This document shows, piece after piece, positions 1 through 11,945 of a DNA stretch of 64,000 bases; positions within the stretch are counted from its first letter, which is position 1, and every line of letters starts with the position of its first letter. A program made the position numbers and the translations under genes. Location of the stretch: NCBI GenBank assembly GCA_902702965.1, contig CACRXP010000142.1, forward strand, positions 115,164-179,163. Direction: 5' to 3'. The notes beneath the pieces were generated by a model that was given only the letters and a program-made list of their open reading frames with translations, was not told the DNA's origin and ran no database searches. The DNA comes from Spirometra erinaceieuropaei. Lineage: Eukaryota; Platyhelminthes; Cestoda; Diphyllobothriidea; Diphyllobothriidae.

Positions 1-39
1 GTGGTGGTGGTGGTGGTGGTGGTGGTGGTGGTGGTGGTG
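1..39. repeat. GGT/GTG trinucleotide microsatellite
   Basis: An uninterrupted GTG array opens the window, so its true left end is unseen. It lies directly beside a decayed PLE endonuclease fragment, an arrangement seen again at 39.3 and 59.4 kb. Confidence 0.97.
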
Positions 40-51
40 AAATGACACCAA

Positions 52-160
52 CCCCCATTCCACGTGACCCGCCCACGCCTTCAAGTTTGACCAGGCCGGA
101 ACTCTCGCAAGCGATGATAACCGCCTGAGTCGTGAGCTGTCGTATTCATGATTTCATGAC
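52..160 (+). pseudogene. Penelope-like element fragment, C-terminal GIY-YIG region
   Basis: Read in frame with one stop, the translation contains FKFDQAGTLAS and DNRLSRELS. This aligns with the segment FKFQEAEILARGDNRVSREL of the better preserved PLE at 41.7 kb. It is a short, decayed piece of the endonuclease C-terminus. No RT is next to it; the left side is the microsatellite and the window edge. Confidence 0.65.
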
Positions 161-1408
161 TCTTATCCAACTGACAAGCACAATAACCTACCGCCTCCGC
201 AATCTGGTAGGCTTTTATCAGTAAGTATTCGGTCAAATCTGCAGACAGCTCCAGTTTTTCGTATCGACTGCATCTCTGCCTAGTCAGGGTTCTGTGTGCC
301 GGCGCCAGATCGGCACATCGACTGATTAAGATTTCATCCGAGGCTCGGGCTTCCACCGGCGGGATGATTATCCTGGTGGCTAGGAGACATACCAATTTTA
401 AATGTGTGGCATCCACACTGTTACACCGACGCATACTAGATACAAGCAAGCGTTCGGTCTCTTCTGTACAATTACATGAACTGTTTGGCGCTGGATATGA
501 TACATTATATGGAATTGCTCGCTGACATTTAATCGATCCTTGATTTTGGACGTCTTCATCTCTTCGGATCTTATTTCGTAGCCGTACCTGCAGTAGGCAA
601 GCTTCAGTCTAACTCCTAACCCATAACCTCAACATCTACCCCCTGGTCCTAAACCCTAACCCTTAGCACTAACCTCTGACAGGTACGGATGCGAAATAAA
701 ATCTTGCCGTTTTTTGTTACATATATGTCTATAGCTCATTTTAAACTACCTACCTAGCTCAATTAATTTATTTGGTCGTTTACATTTATATACTTCAAAA
801 ATGGTGGAACACACATAATTGTATCTAGTGGTGGACCTTATCACTCTACTTGGCGTGTTTCCTCAAACTAAATGCCATTTTAAATTATCAGCATTTGCTG
901 CTGTAAAATTAGTACGGTAGTCTTCTGTGTGACAAATGTATAGTCCACTAACTGGGGTAGAAATGAACTTAGTAAACAAAACACCCTCACAATTAGCTAT
1001 GTCACATGAAGTCGACGCATATATGCACCCCGTACAAAATGTTTAGTAAACTGACCCTCACTGCTCGTATCTGCATGCAAAAATGCGGCCTTGTTGAGGG
1101 ATGTAGGCGGGAATGAGGGCATTTGGCCGCTCTATTTGGAAGGCACTTTACCCGTCATTCCCTATTCTCTCTCAAATGCATCCCAGCAGACATCAGCCGA
1201 CCAGCGTAGTTAACGCACTGAGGTTGCAACGCTTAGGGGGTGCAGTTGCTACACCACCATCCACCTGTCAACTTTAGCGGCTACTTTATGCATCGCAAGC
1301 CGTCGTACGCAAAGCGATAATGACTTGTTCACCAGCGTTTGTTTCGTGTATGACAGTTATTTACAAGCGTAATAATGACTCGACAGTTTGTCTCCCCGAT
1401 AATATCTG
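161..1408. other. No gene recognised; short telomere-like stretch at 606-680
   Basis: I see no supported gene here. Around 606-680 there are several loosely spaced CCTAA/CCCTAA words of the kind found at 7.74-7.99 kb. The rest is AT-rich unique-looking sequence. Confidence 0.5.
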
Positions 1409-1634
1409 TACAGCGCATGACCGACCTCACGGAATGTTGGCCGAAATTCCGAAATGTTTTTTCGGTTAGGAAGGATTATTTAGATTAGGTTTTCAAACTG
1501 ACTACCGTTCAACGCAATTCTATAGTATGCCGGACGTGTTAGGGTATCTGCTTTTGAATGCACTTCCTTTTACCATCCGCAGAAACCACATTTGGTGATA
1601 AATTACGACTTTCACATTTATTTTTGATGGTCTC

Positions 1635-2613
1635 ACAGTAGGTGGGCTGCGTCATGGAATGTCAACCGAAATTTCAAAATGCGTTTCCGTTTCCGAAAGA
1701 CTAATTAAATATTATTGTAAAACTAACCATTTTGCAGCATAATTCTTTAAAAAATCAGTTACCTCAGGATGCCGGCTTTGGAACGAAATTCTTTCCGACA
1801 GCATGCAAAAACTATACCCTGCAAAAATTGACTACTCAAATACCATGCACTTTTCACCGGTTTTCGATGCCCTTAAAAATTCAATTATATTTCAAAGGAA
1901 ACACGCATAAAAATATCTATCGTTTTGCACATTCGGTAGAACATGACATCTTTCAATTTAATACTCAGAGGAATGGCTTCATTCGGTTTTCAAAATGTTT
2001 CCAATTACCAAATAATTTTGAAGCCGACGTGCCGCTGCACTTACATGCAGGTTTTTCAAACTACACTCAGTATATTTTTCGCTTGCGGAAAATCACACAT
2101 TCCCCTGTGGCCTAAAGAAGAGATCATGCACGATTCATAAGATTTAATAGTGAAATTAAACCATATTGTTAATTTATCAAGCCACGTTGATTAATGCAGA
2201 AAATGAGATTTTATAAACGACCATTTCACGGCATTACAAAATTTCACAATTAGAAACGTTTTAAAAACCTAATTATACCCTTCCTTCGAATATAATATTG
2301 GAAGATGACATTATTTTCTACCGAACGAACAAGCGAAAAAATATATTTTTATGCATATTTTTTATGAAATATAATTGCATTTTTGAGGGCATCGAAAGTC
2401 AATGAGACAAATGCATGCTACTTGTGCAGTCCTTTTTTACAGAGTATTGCATCCCAAAAAAATTTGTTCGAAAGCCAGCATCCTGTTGTAACTGAATTAT
2501 TATTAAATTATGCTGCATGTTGATTAGATTTACAATTTTTTTTATAAATCTTTACAAAACGAAAAGGTACTTCGGAATTTCTGTTGACATTTCACGAGTT
2601 AGTCCACCAGCTG
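1635..2613. mobile_element. Family A long-TIR element (A1), nested in B1
   Basis: The left end CAGTAGGTGGGCTGCGTCAT and the right end CACGAGTTAGTCCACCAGCT are mutated versions of the inverted ends seen intact at A4 (30221-31207). It interrupts B1 just after the conserved word GATGGTCT, and B1 resumes with ATGAATATATTTTATAGAAA. The open stretch 1732-2115 inside it is not conserved between family members, so I do not treat it as a gene. Confidence 0.85.
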
Positions 2614-2946
2614 AATAAATATGAATATATTTTATAGAAAACATGCACAAAAAGTGTGCATTCTTCCACCTCTTTTGCAGAAATTCACATTACCTTCACA
2701 GTTTATACCCGAAGATGTATAGTCAGGTTTTTTAAAACTTAATTATAAGATTTTTAAGACCATGCGATGTCCACATATACAACATTGCCCATGTTTGTTT
2801 ACCAATGCCTTGGCGGGCTTTTGACTTTGAGCCGCCATTTTTAGCTCTCCATTCACGTGTGGATTTTTAATAATTGTACATTATTGTGCCTTTTCTCTTC
2901 GATGTATTGAATTGTTTCGCATTTTTTGCTTGTCTGAGCTAAGATT

Positions 2947-3951
2947 ATGAGGTCGTCTCTGCAGTACGCTAGCACCCTTTTGAACGGAATTAAATTGTCA
3001 GTCTCACTTACGAACGACCATGATGCAAACTGTTGTACTTTACGACCAATATGTCGTATTTGGGATCGTTCTGTGTTGACTTTATCAAATATTCGTCAAC
3101 AACGGCCTATGCATCGGAGGAAACACCGTTGTGGCTGGCAATTCGCATTCAAACGTCAGCCGAATCACAAATTGTCAATTCCTGCCTTTTTGTCGACAAA
3201 CTGTCGTTCTATTTTCAGCAAAACCCATGATTTGGAGCCACTTTTGTCGAAAAAAGAACACAGCAAAACTGAAATTGTTTGCCTTCAAGAGACGTGGCTT
3301 AATAGTGACATTGATTCTCAGCTTATTACTCCCCCATCCTTCTACTGCTTTCGAACAGATAGAAAATCTTTATCTTGTGGCAGAGGTGGAGGCGTTGCCA
3401 TTTTCGTTAATCAAAATTGGTGTACAGACTGTAAGTCCTTTTTTTCTTACTCTGATGATTTAATAGATGTAATCGCTGTTTTATGTAAGCCCCGTTTGTT
3501 GAGTAATTTTAAAGGCATAATATTTGTTAGTATTTACATTCCCCCCTCTTCCTTTGAAGGCGCATTAACCCGTTTTTTCGACTTCCTCTCAGAAAAACTT
3601 GCTATATTATCCTGCTACTATCTTACCCTCTTATGCGGTGATTTTAATCGCATGAATTTACGTCCCCTTACACTTTTAGGCTTCGATGATCTTGTCTCCT
3701 TTAATACTCGCGCAGATGTCCCTCTTGATCATATTCTGACTAACCATAGCAAGCTTTTTTGCGTAAAAAACAGGGCTCCATTGTCAGGTTCTGACCATTC
3801 AACTTTATTGTGCCTTCCAAAAATCTATTCCACTTCAAAGCGTGCCCTGCTCGCCAAGCCTGAGAGAAAGGTTAAGTTTCGCAACATGTCCGCCCAAAAA
3901 CATTCTCATGCTTCAGACTTGCATTTCTCTTACTATCCCCACTTTCCTTGA
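2947..3951 (+). pseudogene. LINE ORF2 part 1: APE-type endonuclease
   Basis: In this 334-codon open frame, residues about 79-290 show endonuclease motifs in order: CLQETWLNS with the catalytic Glu near residue 115, GRGGGVAIFV near 146, IYIPPSS near 197, GDFN at 231-234, DHILT near 261, and GSDHSTL at 281-287 with the Asp-His pair. The protein would nick target DNA to prime reverse transcription. The frame then runs out at 3951, while the homologous linker continues in another frame from about 3842, so a frameshift separates it from the RT. Residues 1-78 have no recognised similarity, and the annotated Met is only the first available one. It is almost certainly inactive. Confidence 0.85.
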
Positions 3952-5825
3952 ACATTCTAATGTTGAATCCTGTTCTTCCAACCTGACAGCGTTTTTAAAG
4001 GAAATATTCGATATTTGCTGCCCATTTGATACTGTTATGGTACAACCGGATAGAATTTCTTCCCCCTATCTGAAATCGTTAAGACGTAAAAAAGAACTCC
4101 TTTACGAGCTTGGCTTACGTGATAACCTTAAGGACGTTACCGTCTTAATAAAAACAGAGATTGACAGGCTAAATAGCCTGTTTGTCAGCCAACTTTTTCC
4201 TCTTCTTACTCCCCCCCTTTCCCCCCTTCCTCAGCTGAGATTTGGAAAAATCTTAAGCGTCTCACTGGTCATCGCAACACGCTGGTGCATGTGGATGCAG
4301 ATTTAGACTCCCTAAATAAAAATTTTATATTTAGTCACAATGACTCCCATCTTCGCTTAGAAGACATTCCCCTATCACCGAGTACATTCCAACCCGTGTC
4401 TTTTGCAACAGCAGAGAAACACCTTAAAAAGGTCCGTGGATCAACAGCTGCCGGACCGGATGGTGTCTCGCCTTTTCTTCGTAAATCTTGCAGTTCTCAG
4501 ATAGCCCCTTTTTTGACGCACCTAATCAATATGTCTTTCATGGAGTCCAAGATTCCCGACGCCTGGCGTACAGTGAGAATCACTCCCATCCCTAAAAAGC
4601 CTGCTAACTTTGGTCCTAAATCTTTTCGCCCAATTGCCTGCTCCTCTGCAATACTAAAGCTTGCTGAATGAGTTGCCCTAGATATCATAAAGCCTTTTTC
4701 TTCCAGTTTTTCCGACCCCTTACAATTTGCATACAAAGCTAAACGGAGTACTTTAGATGCTGTCGCTCTTGTGGTCCACTCTGCTCTACAAGCATTAGAC
4801 AAGGGTTGCCGCGAGTATGCATGCGCTTTTCTTGATTACTCCTCCGCCTTCAATACCGTCCCGCGTCCTCTTCTCCTTTCCAAAACCTCCGCATGTGGCT
4901 CTCCAGGCTGGGTCGTCTCTTGGCTGAGCGATTATTTTAGCTTCCGCACCCAATTTGTCCAATCTGGCAAGCGAAAATCTTCGACCCTTCCCAATGACTG
5001 CGGTGTTCTTCAAGGTTCCATTCTATCCCCTCACCTTTTCTCCCTCCACACTGATGATCTCAGGTCCCCTAATGACTGTCTTCTGGTCAAGTATGCTGAC
5101 GATGTGGTTGTTGGACACCCTCTCAAAAGTCAGACACACCTCCGGACTCTAAAAATGACCTAAACCATGTCCTAGCGTGGTCGGATAAAAATGGTCTCCT
5201 AATTAACAACCAAAAATCCGTTCAGTGTATTTTTCGACTGCGGCCCTCTCCTAACCCTGATTCCTCTGACATTCTTCCTAATGAGGTATCCTCTTTCAAG
5301 TATCTCGGCGTTACTTTGTCCTCAAATCTTTCTTCTTCTCTCCATATTGAGTCCCTATTTATTAAAGTTCGTAAACTCCTTTACTACATTCGTCGTTTGC
5401 GTTCCTACTACACACCTCAACCCTTAGTCTGGCGATTCATTGATGCCTACATTCTTCCTCTTATACTGTACTGTTCTCCTGTCGTTTTTCCTGCTTTGTT
5501 AAAAAAGGATCTTTTAATTTTGAAACGAATCCTCCGCATGCTCTCTTCTGCTGCTGGCGTTTCTTATATTTCTTTAGTTGACACAATCTTACAACGACAC
5601 TTCAATGCGGTCAAGCAATTTGCTGGTCGAATTCTAGATGACGTTGCCCATCCCCTACATTCCGATCTTATGGCTGCCATGTCTTCCCGCTCGATGCGCC
5701 GCAACTTCCGTCTTATATCCTGTCGCACATCGGCTTATCGAGCCTCTGTAATGCCATTCCTAGCGAGCTATCTTACGTGCGAAGAGACGAAAATACAGAA
5801 GCTCAGACTTGAACTATCCCCATAA
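3952..5825 (+). pseudogene. LINE ORF2 part 2: reverse transcriptase, broken by frameshifts and a stop
   Basis: RT homology is spread over several frames. A basic linker (LKSLRRKKELLYELG) lies around 4070-4170. RT motifs follow: GSTAAGPDGVSP (about 4438), RITPIPKK (about 4575), SFRPIACSS (about 4621), FAYKAKRSTLDAV (about 4732), AFLDYSSAFNTVPR (about 4828), GVLQGSILSP (about 5002) and the catalytic KYADDVVV (about 5090). A TGA interrupts the frame near 4670 and another frame change occurs around 5160. The C-terminal thumb-like part continues at 5316-5825. The FAY.AKRSTLDAV and YADD context suits the CR1/L2/Rex1 group; I cannot assign the clade exactly. Confidence 0.85.
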
Positions 5826-6480
5826 TAATCGTTTCTTTGACTGTTGAATAATCTCTTAACTTATGTACTACCCACAGTGAATGGAGCCAATTTTTTTGCT
5901 GAAAATTTTGAACTTACGATTTCAAAATAAAACGCATTTCCTCTCTCTCTCTCTACAACACAGTGCATAATTGCATAACTTTATGAACTCTATATGCCAT
6001 CTTCTTAAATGCATAGACGACTTATGATTTTTCTCACGCGTCAAGCATGCGCCCTGTAGGTTCAAATCGCTAAAGGCCAATGCAAAGGCAGATTACGCTC
6101 AAAATTATTCGGGAATTGGGAAACCTTTTTAAAACCTAAATATGCACTTTCTTCGGGTATAAAATATGAAGACAATGTGATTGTCTACCAAAAGAATAAA
6201 GTAAGGCATACTTTGTACATGTTTTCTATACAGTGCTATAAAGTGTTTTCTATATAAAGCGATTTCTATAAATTACACGTTTTCTATAAAGTTTTCTAAA
6301 GGTGCCAGCAAGAGGTCAAAAAGAAGTGCATTTAAATGCCGGCCTCCTGCCTAGTCCGAAATTTTATGGAATTGTGCCGCAAGATAATCAATATCACAAA
6401 CGCGCTTACGTAATCCTTCCCAATCGAAAACGTCTTCCAGAGTTTCCGCCAATATTTCATGAAATCGGTCACGCACTGTA

Positions 6481-7700
6481 TGCGGGTGATTGTGTTGGCC
6501 CCTAAAACAAGTAAAGCGGTTAATGCGCGCCTAGAATGGGGTCCAGGAGGGGTTACTTAGAATCTGCACTTTTAATTAATGCCAAAATTGGGCTGTGACG
6601 GAAAGCCCACATCGCCGCAAAATTTCGACGAGTGTACGTTTTGGGCCAGGGGATATCGTGGTTCGCCTGGGTGCGGTCTCCTTCACGCTAGCCATCTGCG
6701 TCCTCTCACATCTCTGGGCTTCTTGACTCTGCATTGGCACGGAAACCAAGTAGGGGACGAGGAGAGTGTGCGGTAAGTGCTGTGGAAGCCACCTACCGCT
6801 ATCAACTAACCCATATGCAATTCCCTACCGTTAGGGACACGGCCAATATCGTCGACAGCGACGGTGTAACTGTCAACTGGATGATACTTTATTATCGCCG
6901 AATGCGATCACAATTTGCTTTTTAAGGACAAAAAAACCATCTACCAAAATTGTCAGACCTCTTCTTTAATATAGCTGCAGAGATTCTACCATAAATTTCT
7001 TTTACTTTCTACGTTATAACCTGTAAATTAGCGGTTTCCTTCTCTCCGCCTTATCAAGCTATTAGTTTTATTCTCCAAATCAAGCATAATGCATGTGTCT
7101 CCGAAAGTTAGAAAGTGAAAACTTCGCTTTGATTAACCATCATCCGAAAGGGGCATTTATATCCCTGCTTGCGAGGGCCCAATGCTGAACCTCGAGGCAA
7201 AACGGAACGAGCACGTTCCATCACCTAATCGGGGAGCGTTTTTTCATCGTGGCTAACCTTTCCGATTGGTAACGACAAGACAACAAGCCCGTAGCCACGT
7301 ATGGGCGCGTTGGATTACCAAATTGTCAGTGAGTCCAAGGTCAACCAGACCGGACTGACGCCAGCGATCATTCTAGTCTCCATTGCTTTGTCGGCATCCC
7401 ATCGAGACATTCAGTGAAAGTATCGATTGCAGTAGGTAAGTGAGTAGGAAGGAAAAATGTGACGGCAAGGGCCGGTTACGCTGTCCTAGTCCAAAGTTCA
7501 AGCGAAATGTAGTCAGTGGAAGTGAAGTAAGCCAGAGGGGGGATGCTGAAATCGTTAGTATGGAGATTCGCAGAGGCAGAAATAGGAAAGGCAACCTGAT
7601 GTATGACAACTCTGCCGTGAGATTAAAGGAAGCCTAGAATCCCCGCAGACGACGCGGCTTAAAGGAAGTGTGGGCAGTAATATTCAAACTCCGACGGTAA
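6481..7700. other. No gene recognised; contains a diverged repeat at about 6590-6885
   Basis: No coding homology was found. The stretch 6590-6885 resembles 25180-25410: both share a GACTCTG...GCACGG/GACACCGGG segment, then GGACGAGGAG/GGAGGAGGAA, AGTGCTGTGGAAGCC/GATGCTGTACAAGCC and TCGNCNNCGACGGT. This suggests an old dispersed repeat of 200-300 bp. Confidence 0.4.
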
Positions 7701-7737
7701 ACCGAAACGAATCCTCAAAACATAGCTGTTCCATAAC

Positions 7738-7990
7738 GTAATTTTAAACCTAACGCTAACTCTAAACTCAACAACAAACCTTTCCCCAACCCTAATCACA
7801 GCCTTAACCACAACCCTAGCCCTATCCTTAACCGTAACTTGACCCTAACCCTAACACTAAACACAAATCTTAATCGCAATTCAAACCCTAACTCTGACCG
7901 GGACCCTTAGATTTAACTCAAATCCCAACCCTAAACTCAATTCTCAGCCTTATACTAACTCAAAACGTAAAATTACCTTAACCTCTAAAC
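7738..7990. repeat. Degenerate telomere-like (CCCTAA)n array
   Basis: Around 250 bp are dominated by imperfect CCCTAA, CCTAAC and CTTAAC words, including one stretch with back-to-back CCCTAACCCTAAC near 7850. This is the C-rich strand of the TTAGGG-type telomeric repeat used by most metazoans. It is too mutated and too internal to be a working telomere. It ends where the first unit of a 1.63 kb tandem duplication begins. Confidence 0.7.
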
Positions 7991-9592
7991 CGAAACACTA
8001 GGTTACCCTTTTCGTTTTAGCTCTGGCTACCTTCCCACCGGTCATTTCAGCATACCCTCCTTCGGCTTACTTTGCATGCAATGTCAAAATTAGGCTTACA
8101 CTTGGGACCAGGACAGTGTAACGACACCTACTGAAACTGACCAATGTTCTGTGGGAGGAATTAAAATTAGGAGGCAAGAGCCGACGTCCGCAAGCTTTGC
8201 GAGATATACGTAGTGGAGAAACGTGGCTAATTAAAGGTACTGACTGGCTGTCTGTTGGATAAAATTATGTGTCTGGTGACGGAGCAGACTTCATTACAAA
8301 CGGCTCCGGGAAACAGACGACATAACATTTTTAATTAAAATTACCTCCGCTATCCCCTGCATATCAGATGGAATCGGAATTGGCGATTTAATGAACTTTA
8401 TTTGTTATTTTGTTATTTGTCTGCAAAACTTGCTGTACAGGAATCTAGAGATGCGCAGACTTGCAGATACGATGAGTCATCATTCCTTTAATATCTGAGT
8501 CATCTGAGGTTTACAGTAGGTTTGCTAGCACATGAAATGTTAACCGGGATTCTGAAATGCGTTTTCGACTTAAAAAGATTAATTAAGTAGGGTCTGAAAG
8601 TTAATCATCGTGCAGCATAATTCTATAATAATTCCGTTGCCTCATGATGCCGGCTTTCGAAAGAAAACTTTCGGTTGCATGCAACATCCCCACTTTGTAA
8701 AAAAATGACCACTTAAGTAGCTTAAATTTTCCTCATTGAATTTCGGTACGCCTAAAATTTCAAATATGTTTCATGGAAAACATGCATAAAAATATTAATT
8801 TTCCCAGTTTTCTTGTACTAAGGGACGTTCTGTTCAACATTTTGCTCGAAGAAATGATAGACTTTGGTTTTACAAGAGTTTTGCAATCAGTAAATCATTT
8901 TGAAGACAACCCGCCGTTGCACTTCCATTAAAATTTTCTAAACTATAAGCTGCATATTTTCCGCGTACGGCAAATCACGCATATCTATACGATATAAAGA
9001 GGATCCTTTATGGTGTTCATAAAATTTATCGGTGGATTTTAACCCTATTGTAAACTTTACAAGCAACATAAGTAAATAGAGAGAAACGACGTTTTTTGAA
9101 CGGGTATTTCACCGTCTCAAAAATCTCATAATTAGAAAGTTTTTTAAAAATCGAATTATACTCTTCCATCGAGCATAAAAATTAAAGCGGGTGCCATTTT
9201 CAACCAGATAAGTAAAAAATGAGTATTTTTGTGCACGTTTTCCATGAAATATATTTGACATTTCAGGCGTATCGAAATTCAATGAGGAAAATTCAAGCTA
9301 CGTCAGTGGTCATTAGAGTGTGGTTTTTGCATGCCACCGGAAAGACGTTTTTTTTGAAAGCCGGCCTCTCGGGAAAGCGGAATTATTATAGAATTATGCT
9401 GCATAATTATTAACCTTCAAACATTATTTAAGTCATCTTTTCGAGTCAAAAACGCACTTCAGAATCCCTGTTAACATTTCATGAGTTAGCACACCTACTG
9501 TAAATGCGGGATACGCGAATGGAATGTAGGACTCCGTAATTAGATCGCTAAATCTCTATGCATAGAAGTTTGCAAGATACGCCTTTCTCAAA
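7965..9592. repeat. Tandem duplication, unit 1
   Basis: The unit opens AAACGTAAAATTACC and matches 9593-11220 throughout, including the anonymous left part (CGAAACACTAGGT, GGCTACCTTCCCACCGGTCA), a whole family A element, and the right tail (GGACTCCGTA to GCCTTTCTCAAA). The copies differ by scattered substitutions and small indels. The boundaries share a short AAACG/AAAG microhomology. Confidence 0.88.
8512..9502. mobile_element. Family A long-TIR element (A2)
   Basis: Ends are TACAGTAGGTTTGCTAGCAC and GTTAGCACACCTACTGTA, flanked by TA. The arms continue as inverted repeats for well over 100 bp (CATGAAATGTTAACC against GTTAACATTTCATG). It is about 990 bp with no transposase. It shares its substitutions with A3 because both lie in the tandem duplication. 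Confidence 0.88.
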
Positions 9593-11220
9593 CGTTAAAT
9601 TACCTCAACTTCTAAACCGAAACACTAGGTCATCCTTTTCGTTTTAGCTTTGGCTACCTTCCCACCGGTCATTTCAGCATACCCTACTTCGGCTTACTTT
9701 GCATGCTATGCCCACATTGGGGCCAGGACAGTGTAACGACACCTATTGAAACTGACCAATGTTCTGTGAGAGGAATTAAAGTTAGGAGGCAGGAACCGAT
9801 GTCCGCACGCTTTGCGATATATACGTAGTTGAGAAACGTGGCTAGTTAGCGGTACTGACTGGCTGTCTGTTGGATAAAATTATGTGTCTGGTGACGGAGC
9901 AGACTTCATTACAAACGGCTCCGGGAAACAGACGACATAACATTTTTAATTAAAATTACCTCCGCTATCCCCTGCATATCAGATGGAATCGGAATTGGCG
10001 ATTTAATGACCTTTATTTGTTATTTTGTTATTTTATCTTCAAAACTTACCGTACAGGAATACAGAAATGCGCAGACTTGCAGTGATATGAGTTCATCATA
10101 ATGGTTCATCATGCCTTTAATATCTGAGTCATCTGAGGTTTACAGTAGGTTTGCTAGCACATGAAATGTTAACCGGGATTCTGAAATGCGTTTTCGACTT
10201 AAAAAGATTAATTAAGTAGGGTCTGAAAGTTAATCATCGTGCAGCATAATTCTATAATAATTCCGTTGCCTCATGATGCCGGATTTCGAAAGAAAACTTT
10301 CCGGTCGCATGCAAAATCCACACGTTGTAAAAAATGACCACTTAAGTAGCTTTTATTTTCCTCATTGAATTTCGGTACGCCTGAAATTTCAAATATGTTT
10401 CATGGAAAACATGAACAAAAATATTAATTTTTCAAGTTTTCTTGTACTAAGGGACGTTCTGTTTAACTTTTTGCTCGAAGAAATTAAACACTTTGGTTTT
10501 ACAAGAGTTTCGCAATCAGTGAATCATTTTGAATTCAACCTGCCGTTGCACTTCCATTTAGGGTTTCCAAACTATAAGCTGCATATTTTCCGCGTACGGC
10601 AAATCACGCATATCTATACGATATAGAGATGACCCTGTATGGTGTTCATAAAATGTATCGATGGATTTAAACCCTATTGTAAACATTACAAGCAACGTAA
10701 GTAAATGCAGAGGAACGACGTTTTTGAACGGATATTTCACCGTCTCAAAAACCTCAAAATTAGAAAGATTTTTAAAAATCGAATTATACTCTTCCATCGA
10801 GCATAAAAATTAAAGAGGGCGCCATTTTCAACCAGATAAGTAAACATGGGTATTTTTATGCACGTTTTCCATGAAATATACTTGACATTTCAGGCGTATC
10901 GAAATTCAATGAGGAAAATTCAAGCTACGTAAGTAGTCATTTGTTAGAGTGTGGTTTCTGCATGCCACCGGAAAGACGTTTATTCGAAAGCCGGCCTCTC
11001 CGGACAGCGGAATTATTATAGAATTATGCTGCATGATGATTAAACTTCAAACATTATTTAATTCATTTTTTCGAGTCGAAAACGCACTTCAGAATCCCTG
11101 TTAACATTTCATGAGTTAGCACACCTACTGTAAATGCGGGATACGCGAATGGAATGTAGGACTCCGTAGTTTGATCGCTAAATCTCTATGCATAGAAGTT
11201 TGCAAGATACGCCTTTCTCA
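9593..11220. repeat. Tandem duplication, unit 2
   Basis: Second unit of the 1.63 kb direct duplication. It lacks about 20 bp near CATGCTATGCCCACATTGG compared with unit 1 and carries a small insertion around 10090. Similarity to unit 1 ends at CTCAAAG about 11220. Confidence 0.88.
10141..11132. mobile_element. Family A long-TIR element (A3)
   Basis: Same structure and ends as A2. The 74-codon open stretch at 10402-10626 is broken by a stop in A2 and absent from A4, so it does not look like a conserved gene. Confidence 0.88.
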
Positions 11221-11679
11221 AAGCATCTTATGCCGAAACCCTAAAGGATGACGTTTCTTCTTATGTTCCTCAAAAATTCAAATAAACAATGATAATGTTT
11301 GAAAAATTCCTTCTAAGAGAAGGTTTTGAGTAAGTTTGCAGCACTCTGTGACCAAGCAACGAATGTGATTTCTTTAAGTTCAAGAGATCGAGTATGGCAA
11401 ACGTAAACTTTCGAGTATTCATCGTCAGTCCTGTTTAGTAATATAAGGTGTGGTTGAATAGCAAGCATTAAAACATCCAATGACTTTTAAACATGGGGGA
11501 GAGGGTAAGGGGCGTCCACAGGTCAGGAGTCATAGTCTAGTTCTTTTAGGGACTTATGGAAGGGGTAGGAGGAGGTCGTCTGACAGTCCGCTATGTCGTC
11601 GCTCTAACGCGACTTGGCATGTTCGGCTCATCTTTGACCTAGGGAGCCATAGGGCTTGTATACTGTCAGCACCAATTTG
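11221..11679. other. No gene recognised
   Basis: Unique-looking sequence between the tandem duplication and an old GIY-YIG fragment. Nothing supportable was seen. Confidence 0.4.
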
Positions 11680-11945
11680 AGTTGGCTAATCTTATGACCA
11701 CTGCCTCTGCCGTCACAAGTATTCGCTGACGCAGAGACTTGGAGTGTATCGCCGGCACTTTATAGATGATTTAGGACGCTTGCTTGGTGGCCGCTGTCAA
11801 CCAAATGAGCTGCATTTTCGCTAGAGGTGGGCTTTTTCACATTTTGACTTAGCCAGATAGAATGGGGCTTTCGCATCCGCTTGGATAGGCGTCTAGTTAT
11901 TTGGCCACTATAACTCGTCCTCTTCGTAAGACCCTGAACGAACTA
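11680..11945 (-). pseudogene. GIY-YIG endonuclease fragment, lineage 2 (oldest copy)
   Basis: The reverse-strand translation contains GYSGQITRRLSKRMRKP and a downstream AHLVDSGH. These correspond to GYIDRTKRRLVKRVREH and AHLIDTDH in the better preserved copy at 24.1-24.6 kb. It represents only the C-terminal nuclease region of a Penelope-like or related retroelement; no RT was found upstream on the same strand. It is the most diverged of the three copies and inactive. Confidence 0.55.

Larger units (their letters stand above)
2811..5952 (+). mobile_element. CR1/Jockey-superfamily LINE, decayed, inserted in B1
   Basis: This block carries an APE-type endonuclease followed by a reverse transcriptase on the plus strand. 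It ends with an AAAATAAAA-like stretch and a CT-rich microsatellite tail (5941-5952). A short-repeat tail instead of poly(A) is typical of CR1/L2-like LINEs. The family B sequence resumes at ACAACACAGT (5953). About 20 bp of B1 appear to be missing at the junction relative to B5. No ORF1 was recognised, so the element is 5' truncated or single-ORF. Confidence 0.8.
1409..6480. mobile_element. Family B long-TIR element (B1), split by two nested insertions
   Basis: The left end TACAGCGCATGACCGACCTC and the right end GATCGGTCACGCACTGTA match the inverted ends of four other copies in this window (B2-B5). The internal order of B5 (33584-34488) is recovered when two blocks are removed: a family A element at about 1635-2613 and a LINE at about 2811-5952. 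The ends begin TA-CAGT, which resembles Tc1/mariner-type TA target duplication. No transposase was seen, so this is probably non-autonomous. The terminal repeats are several hundred bp long, making the element nearly a foldback. Confidence 0.85.

Noticed and set aside
1732..2115. 127-codon frame inside family A element A1 (and the 74-codon frame at 10402-10626)
   Set aside because: Partly similar in A1 and A3 but broken by a stop in A2 and absent in A4; the similarity comes from the shared repeat, not from coding constraint.
7738..7990. True telomere or chromosome end
   Set aside because: Repeats are highly degenerate and ordinary sequence continues on both sides.
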